NCBI GenBank assembly: GCA_009731375.1
Contig: BJOX01000123.1
Coordinates: 126,530-190,529 of the forward strand
Length of the DNA stretch: 64,000 bases
DNA from: Paulinella micropora
Taxonomy: Eukaryota; Cercozoa; Imbricatea; Euglyphida
Direction of reading: 5' to 3'
Shown: piece after piece, positions 57,089-64,000 of the stretch
Layout of the letters: each line of letters begins with the position of its first letter
Numbering within the stretch: position 1 is the first letter of the stretch
Position numbers and translations under genes: made by a program
The notes under the pieces: generated by a model
The model's database searches: none
Told to the model about the DNA's origin: nothing
What the model saw: only the letters and a program-made list of their open reading frames with translations

Positions 57089-58300
57089 TCTCTCTCTAAG
57101 TTTTTTTTTTTTTTTTTTCATCAGTAAACGACTCATGATTTTTTTCTTCATCAGTCAACGATCCGTCTTTAATATTACTGTTAATAATACCTGGTATATA
57201 AATTTAATCAGTAGTAAAGAAATCTTGCTTTTTGAAGAGCTGAAAAGGGAATATGTAAGAGGGCGAACATAACTTCAATATTAATAAAACACTCCTGGAG
57301 AGAACAGAGAGAGAAGGTCACGTAGTATTAATATTAATACAAGTCGGACTACTAGAACTTGGGAAGTTAACTATATATATATTAATATGAAGTTTCGGAA
57401 AAATAGTACGATATTTGATAACCGATAACTGTACTAACGATATGAAGACTGAGGAATATCTAAAGTAGGGACTCGTGACTCCGTAATCTCCAGACCAAGG
57501 ATAACCGACAGACCGGAACGGTAAGTACTGCCATTATAAACCGGGTGGGCCGGCATAGGTTGACTTTGACACTTGAATGGCATCGGCTGCTACAGTGACA
57601 TTTCTTGCGATTTGATAATTTATACTGACTTGAACAATACTACGTGACTGACTTGAATTATACTCCCTTGCGATTTGATATGAGCTAGTCGGACTTAGAG
57701 GTTTAACATGAGGTTCGGGTTAGAAAGAACAACTTCAACTACCGACTTAAATAATATTCTGGAATTCGATATTAAATGCTACTAGTACTTACTAAGAACA
57801 AAGAACAAATTACTCGATCTGAAGGTGACTCAGAACTGCTACAAATAACATCAAGAAAAAAGAAAAAAACACATCATGCCCACTGACTTGCGATTCGATA
57901 TCAAATGCTCATGCTTGCGATTTGATATGAGCATGGCCAAGTTGGAGGCTCAATACAGAAGAGGTTAGGGCTAGAAAGAACAACTTCAACTACCGACTTG
58001 AATAATATTTGCGATTCGATATTAACTGCTACTCAGAACAAACAACAAACTACTCGATCTGAACTCAGAACCGCTACAAAGAAATTGAGCATGAAGAAAA
58101 AGAACAAAAACATCAAGACCAATCATGCGAAAGCAGGAGTCAGTCGCCACCGCCCCACGACGGCCGACTACTGCTTTCGCATCATTGATCATGATGCATA
58201 TGTCTTATTCGACCTCATCGAAAGACACGAAACACACATCGAGGTGTCGTGAAGAAGAAACAAGTCACGACACAGTCTTACTGCTCTCAATATCCATGCC
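57003..58300. other. repeat-derived host DNA, imperfect tandem duplication
   Basis: A (CT)n and T-run at 57,050-57,118, then AT-rich sequence. The segment 'aacaacttcaactaccgactt...ctcgatctgaa...aactgctacaaa' (57,728-57,850) recurs at 57,979-58,085. Each copy is associated with 'cttgcgatttgatatgagc' phrases, giving a degenerate tandem of about 250 bp. No gene supported. Confidence 0.6.
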
Positions 58301-58302
58301 AA

Positions 58303-58304
<2 letters not shown>

Positions 58305-58350
<46 letters not shown>
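58305..58350. repeat. (TA)n microsatellite
   Basis: Pure TA dinucleotides. Confidence 0.9.
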
Positions 58351-58354
<4 letters not shown>

Positions 58355-58408
58355 ACATCTGATCCCGCGTCATACACCACCCATAATTTCACACCTTCCC
58401 TTTTGTCA

Positions 58409-58530
58409 CCTCCACAAAATGTGGTTACCCATAAAACTACATATGCACGCCAAATTTTACGTATTTTGCGGGCTCGCCGGCCCGGCACGCCCGCAAAACA
58501 CGTCAAATTTGTGGGTAGCCGCATAAAATA
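58409..58530 (+). repeat. hairpin repeat family D, copy 2
   Basis: Same organisation as 43,003-43,125: 'ccacaaaatgtgg', 'tattttgcgggctcgccggcc', 'gcccgcaaaacacgt', 'gggtagccgcataa'. Confidence 0.75.
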
Positions 58531-58679
58531 CCATTCTTCCTTGGCACGGATGCTCGTGTTTCTCTTTCTCTCTTCCCTCTGTTGATGATATAACTTAGGG
58601 CTTGCTAGCAATATCTTTGCTGGAATTGTTGAGGGCCCCTGTTTTACTGACTGGGTTATGCAACTGAGACAGCCTATAG

Positions 58680-58719
58680 GCAGCAGCAGCAGCAGCAGTG
58701 GTAAGTATGAGTCGTAGTG

Positions 58720-58768
<49 letters not shown>

Positions 58769-58809
58769 CAGCAGCAGCAGCAGCAGCAGTAGCAGCAGCA
58801 GCAGCAGCG

Positions 58810-58870
<61 letters not shown>

Positions 58871-58948
58871 AAGTAGTAGTAGAAGTAGTGGTAGCAGTGG
58901 TAGTATGAAAGTAGTAGTACTAGTAGTAGTACTAGTAGTAGTAGTAGC

Positions 58949-59000
<52 letters not shown>

Positions 59001-59013
59001 ATAGTAATAGTAG

Positions 59014-59076
<63 letters not shown>
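58680..59076. repeat. (CAG)n, (TAG)n, (ATT)n arrays
   Basis: Trinucleotide arrays immediately before a SINE copy; all reading frames are homopolymeric. Confidence 0.9.
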
Positions 59077-59077
<1 letters not shown>

Positions 59078-59347
59078 GTGGACACCGTGATAGCCCAGTG
59101 GTCAAGTTCTACCATCTGGGCCCTGTCGCCAGTTCGATTCCCGTCGGTGCCACCAGTATTTTCATTGAACATACCGGTCTATTTCTGGACCAGTATTTTC
59201 ATTGAACATACCGGCCCGTCTGGAAGTGTTGGAACTGCCCTTGCGGGGGTGTCATTAGAGCTTATCGTCAATTCTTCGTACTCCCCTCACGGGTGAGACG
59301 ATGGAGGCGCATGTGCAGAAATGCATCAGCCATTGACAGAGAAGCAC

Positions 59348-59349
<2 letters not shown>
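59078..59349 (+). mobile_element. tRNA-derived SINE (family A), copy 1
   Basis: The head (59,079-59,155) has an A box (tagcccagtgg), a B box (agttcgattcc) and a nearly complete acceptor stem (gacaccg/cggtgcc, one mismatch) followed by cca. Next comes a body with a 31-bp direct repeat ('ccagtattttcattgaacat' twice) and a 3' end 'gcatcagccattgacagaga'. The tail is (ATT)n. Same sequence on the minus strand at 61,429-61,694 and 63,150-63,328. Confidence 0.85.
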
Positions 59350-59940
<591 letters not shown>

Positions 59941-60102
59941 CAGGGCGGTCAAACCAAACGCAGACAAACTTGCCAGACAGTACCTGCCGTGCATGCATGC
60001 GTGTGAGTGTGCTTGTTCTTGTTCTTGTTCGTCGTGTGAAGCACAGGAAGCGAGAGGGGAGGGGGGGGGGGGGGGGGGGGGNNNNNNNNNNAATGAAATT
60101 TG

Positions 60103-60168
<66 letters not shown>

Positions 60169-60228
60169 CAGAAAGAACAAGACAGCCGAGCGAGGGAGCA
60201 TAAGCTTGTTGCTGCTGCTGATCTTGTT

Positions 60229-60273
<45 letters not shown>

Positions 60274-60423
60274 TCTCTCTTTGGTGAGCTACCATGTGTG
60301 TATTTGGTGTGTATATACATTATCATCTTTGTCTGTTTTTCATAACGTTATGTGTTGTTCATGTCTATGTATGTAGACTATAGGAACAGGGTTTGATACA
60401 CCCAATCATACACACACAATAGT
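59941..60423. other. unique host DNA, G-run, gap and (TA)n/(CT)n
   Basis: Short unique segment, poly-G and 10-N gap (60,082-60,091), CA and TA arrays (60,103-60,165), CT array (60,232-60,270). No gene seen. Confidence 0.7.
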
Positions 60424-60606
60424 ATATTATGCGGATAGCCACAAATTTGGCGTGTTTTGCGGGCGAGCCGGGCCGGCGAGTCCGCAAAACACGGTCCGAT
60501 TGGGCGCGGCGAGTCCGCAAAACACGGTCCGATTGGGCGCGCCGCATATCATATGTAATTTTATCGGTAACCTGACCACATTTTGTGGAGATGACCGATA
60601 AAAATC
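60424..60606 (-). repeat. hairpin repeat family D, copy 3
   Basis: Reverse orientation of the copies at 43,003 and 58,409. Contains an extra tandem duplication of 'gcgagtccgcaaaacacggt' (60,475 and 60,508). Confidence 0.75.
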
Positions 60607-60683
60607 ACTCGCTTCCTTGTAACACGAGAATATGACAGGGGATCGCCCGTCTACTAGGTCTATAGCTAGTATAGAAGTAAACA

Positions 60684-60955
60684 ATTAGAACAAAAAACCC
60701 GTCCCAAACTGTTTTTTCATTTTTACCACTACAGACTGGAATTCGAAAGTTTCAAAAACTTTTGTTTTTTTTTTTTCCCCACAGAAAAACCGGACGGCCT
60801 GATTTTTCGGAGTGGAATTGAAAAAGAAAAAAATGTTGCGTTTCCGCAAAAAAGACAGGCAGGCCCGTCCAAAATATTCTTCCCGTAATCTGCCGGCCCC
60901 GCCGCTAAAAAAGTGGTTAGGTTTCCGTGAAGTGATGACGGACAGACAGACAGAC
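60684..60955. repeat. unclassified repeat-like segment
   Basis: Unique in this window. Ends with 'gtgatgacggacagacagac', a sequence style common at the ends of dispersed repeats. Frames on both strands are short and unconvincing. Confidence 0.35.
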
Positions 60956-60979
60956 ACACTTGGCTACGATATACTTTTA

Positions 60980-61203
60980 GAAATAGATAGATAGATAGAT
61001 AGAGAGATAGATAGATAGATAGATAGATAGATGGTAAAAACTGGAACAGAAAATATTAGAAATAGAAACTTCAAGAATTGGGGGAACTTTTGATGAAATT
61101 GGATGAAATCGAATAAACAATAAATTATAGATTAATATGAAAGAAAGATCCACAGTATGCTATGTAATACGTAAAAACTGACTGCGAAAATAACTCGCTA
61201 AGC

Positions 61204-61262
<59 letters not shown>

Positions 61263-61305
61263 TAATAATAATAATAAACTGTGAAAGTAGCTCTCTAAGC
61301 AATTA

Positions 61306-61336
<31 letters not shown>

Positions 61337-61352
61337 CACAAAAACAACAATC

Positions 61353-61415
<63 letters not shown>

Positions 61416-61428
61416 GTAATAATAATAG
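60980..61428. repeat. (GATA)n and (AAT)n arrays
   Basis: GATA at 60,985-61,032, unique AT-rich spacer to 61,200, then AAT arrays with a short repeated 'ctgtgaaagtagctcnctaagcaat' phrase (also at 63,017), up to the SINE copy. Confidence 0.8.
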
Positions 61429-61694
61429 TGCTTCTCTGTCAATGGCTGATGCATTTCTGCACATGCGCCTCCATCGTCTCACCCGTGAGGGGAGTACGAA
61501 GAATTGACGATAGGCTGTAATGACACCCCCGCAAGGGCAGTTCCAACACTTCCAGACGGACCGGTATGTTCAATGAAAATACTGGTCCAGACGGACCGGT
61601 ATGTTCAATGAAAATACTGGTGGCACCGACGGGAATCGAACTGGCGACAGGGCCCAGATGGTAGAACTTGACCACTGGGCTATCACGGTGTCCA
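61429..61694 (-). mobile_element. tRNA-derived SINE (family A), copy 2
   Basis: Minus-strand copy of 59,078-59,349, including the tRNA-like head and the direct repeat in the body. Confidence 0.85.
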
Positions 61695-61759
61695 AATAAT
61701 AATGATAATGATGATAATAACAAAAAAATAAAAGTAATAATAATGATAATGATAATATG

Positions 61760-61791
<32 letters not shown>

Positions 61792-61847
61792 AATAATAAT
61801 GAGAATAATAATGATGATGATGATAATAATAATAACAATAATAATAC

Positions 61848-61944
61848 TATATCTGAGGCGTACTGATGCAGCTAATGGCATATCCTCAACGGACATAAGC
61901 CTCCAATACCCTTGTTCGAGGTCCTCCACCCCCCCGTGTCAGTC
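61848..61944 (+). repeat. repeat family B, copy 3, cut by gap
   Basis: First 97 bp of the family; the gap (61,945-62,816) hides the rest. Confidence 0.85.
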
Positions 61945-62816
61945 NNNNNNNNNNNNNNNNNNNNNNNNNNNNNNNNNNNNNNNNNNNNNNNNNNNNNNNN
62001 NNNNNNNNNNNNNNNNNNNNNNNNNNNNNNNNNNNNNNNNNNNNNNNNNNNNNNNNNNNNNNNNNNNNNNNNNNNNNNNNNNNNNNNNNNNNNNNNNNNN
62101 NNNNNNNNNNNNNNNNNNNNNNNNNNNNNNNNNNNNNNNNNNNNNNNNNNNNNNNNNNNNNNNNNNNNNNNNNNNNNNNNNNNNNNNNNNNNNNNNNNNN
62201 NNNNNNNNNNNNNNNNNNNNNNNNNNNNNNNNNNNNNNNNNNNNNNNNNNNNNNNNNNNNNNNNNNNNNNNNNNNNNNNNNNNNNNNNNNNNNNNNNNNN
62301 NNNNNNNNNNNNNNNNNNNNNNNNNNNNNNNNNNNNNNNNNNNNNNNNNNNNNNNNNNNNNNNNNNNNNNNNNNNNNNNNNNNNNNNNNNNNNNNNNNNN
62401 NNNNNNNNNNNNNNNNNNNNNNNNNNNNNNNNNNNNNNNNNNNNNNNNNNNNNNNNNNNNNNNNNNNNNNNNNNNNNNNNNNNNNNNNNNNNNNNNNNNN
62501 NNNNNNNNNNNNNNNNNNNNNNNNNNNNNNNNNNNNNNNNNNNNNNNNNNNNNNNNNNNNNNNNNNNNNNNNNNNNNNNNNNNNNNNNNNNNNNNNNNNN
62601 NNNNNNNNNNNNNNNNNNNNNNNNNNNNNNNNNNNNNNNNNNNNNNNNNNNNNNNNNNNNNNNNNNNNNNNNNNNNNNNNNNNNNNNNNNNNNNNNNNNN
62701 NNNNNNNNNNNNNNNNNNNNNNNNNNNNNNNNNNNNNNNNNNNNNNNNNNNNNNNNNNNNNNNNNNNNNNNNNNNNNNNNNNNNNNNNNNNNNNNNNNNN
62801 NNNNNNNNNNNNNNNN

Positions 62817-62982
62817 CCTGCCAATTGCTGAGCCAAAAGGCCATGTGCATCCAGTCCTCCATTCCATAAGGAAAGTCTCCACACCAATCGGTGGAATAAA
62901 GGAAGTGACGGCATAGAACATTACTCTAGGAGCTTTATACCAATCAGCCCACTGAAAAGGACCAATGGCCTATGTACTCCCT
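62817..62982. repeat. repeat family C, copy 2
   Basis: Matches 41,996-42,160 with a few substitutions; begins right at the gap edge and ends in (AAT)n. Confidence 0.8.
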
Positions 62983-62983
62983 A

Positions 62984-63016
<33 letters not shown>

Positions 63017-63046
63017 CTAACTGTGAAAGCAACTCGCTAAGCAATA

Positions 63047-63102
<56 letters not shown>

Positions 63103-63149
63103 TAAAAATAAAAATAAAAGTAATAATAATAATAATAATAATAATAATA

Positions 63150-63328
63150 GTGCTTCTCTGTCAATGGCTGATGCAAATCTGCACATGCGCCTCCATCGTC
63201 TCACCCGTGAGGGGAGTACGAAGAATTGACGATAGGCTCTNNNNNNNNNNCTGGTGGTACCGACGGGAATCGAACTGGCGACAGGGCCCAGATGGTAGAA
63301 CTTGACCACTGGGCTATCACCGTGTCCA
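63150..63328 (-). mobile_element. tRNA-derived SINE (family A), copy 3, with 10-N gap
   Basis: Minus-strand copy. The 10-N gap (63,241-63,250) replaces the internal direct-repeat part. Confidence 0.85.
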
Positions 63329-63400
<72 letters not shown>

Positions 63401-63401
<1 letters not shown>

Positions 63402-63851
63402 TATCTGAGGCGTACTGATGCAGCTAATGGCATATCCTCAACGGACATAAGCCTCCAATACCCTTGTTCGAGGTCCTCCACCCCCCCGTGTCAGTCTCTC
63501 GCCTGATGATCGGGGCCACCGATGGAGCTCCTGAGGGCAAGACTGCACTAAGCCGAGGTTATTCCGCAGTCCCAGCAACCTCTTGCAAGACGTCACCGAA
63601 TGTGCAAGTGCATACACCAAGCGCGGTTGCTAGAGCTGCCTCGAAACCCCACCCATAACAATCTGGTGTCTGCTGGGTCCTGGGCTATCAACCAGCATAT
63701 GCGGAGTTTAAGATCTTTTACGCGCGCAACGACCCTCCTCCCCAGCATCTACCACCAAAGGGTTATGAGTTGGCGTCACAGTTTAACGCCTTGAGGCCAT
63801 TGGGCTGGAACTCTGTTTAGCAAGTGTGACTAGGTTTTTTCATCGGGATTT
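63401..63851 (+). repeat. repeat family B, copy 4
   Basis: About 450 bp, nearly identical to 43,358-43,810 and preceded by (AAT)n. Confidence 0.88.
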
Positions 63852-63889
63852 GATAAAAATAAAAATAAAAGGAATAATAATAATAATGA

Positions 63890-64000
63890 TACTATATCTG
63901 GGGCGTACTGATGCAGCTAATGGCATATCCTCAACGGACATAAGCCTCCAATACCCTTGTTCGAGGTCCTCCACCCCCCCGTGTCAGTCTCTCGCCTGAT
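63890..64000 (+). repeat. repeat family B, copy 5, runs off the window
   Basis: Starts 'actatatctggggcgtactg', preceded by (AAT/GAT)n. Confidence 0.85.

Noticed and set aside
59079-59155. Functional tRNA gene
   Set aside because: The same head plus body occurs three times, the acceptor stem has a mismatch and the anticodon arm is not convincing; it is the head of a SINE.

Overview
The window is nuclear DNA of a eukaryote, most likely a protist or alga. It has spliceosomal introns with GT/AG borders, very heavy microsatellites, tRNA-derived SINEs, a Ty3/gypsy-type LTR retroelement and integrated double-jelly-roll (Polinton-like) viruses. I cannot name the species. Fourteen runs of N, several next to long G/C/T homopolymers, show it is a scaffold with gaps.

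Layout. (1) 1-3,146: left-facing remnant of one viral element. A protein-primed family B DNA polymerase runs off the left edge, and a small zinc-finger protein lies behind it. (2) 3,280-12,305: repeat-rich host DNA with (CAA)n, (GATA)n, (CATA)n and (ACT)n arrays, a MITE-like hairpin and one possible small ORF. (3) about 12,309-37,194: a nearly complete 24.9-kb Polinton-like virus (PLV) bounded by terminal inverted repeats of at least 1.1 kb. It carries about 20 genes: TVpol-like/S3H primase-helicase, S74-capped long fibre, two related attachment-type proteins, a large protein with a parvovirus-style phospholipase A2 signature, A32/FtsK-type packaging ATPase, major capsid protein, penton-like minor capsid protein, GIY-YIG nuclease and a tyrosine recombinase resembling protelomerases. 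(4) 37,200-41,000: microsatellites and exons of a bZIP gene. (5) 41,259-46,318: a five-exon host gene whose exon phases join exactly, ending in kinesin-light-chain-like TPRs. (6) 46,723-56,998: an LTR retroelement on the minus strand, with a 4-bp target duplication, Gag with an RGG tail, and Pol broken by one in-frame stop. (7) 57,000-64,000: a mosaic of at least four short repeat families joined by (ATT/AAT)n tracts.

How the PLV genes fit together. TVpol/S3H would replicate the DNA. The recombinase would integrate it or resolve its ends. The ATPase would package DNA into a shell of MCP and penton protein. The fibre, its paralogues and the PLA2 protein would serve attachment and membrane passage. 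Divergent gene pairs share a palindromic AT-rich promoter motif. The capsid, ATPase, helicase, PLA2 and recombinase frames are open, while three other genes carry single breaks that may be decay or assembly indels.

The most interesting feature is that the PLV's right terminus is followed by an inverted copy of its own outermost sequence, next to a protelomerase-like recombinase. This could be a hairpin-telomere type junction.
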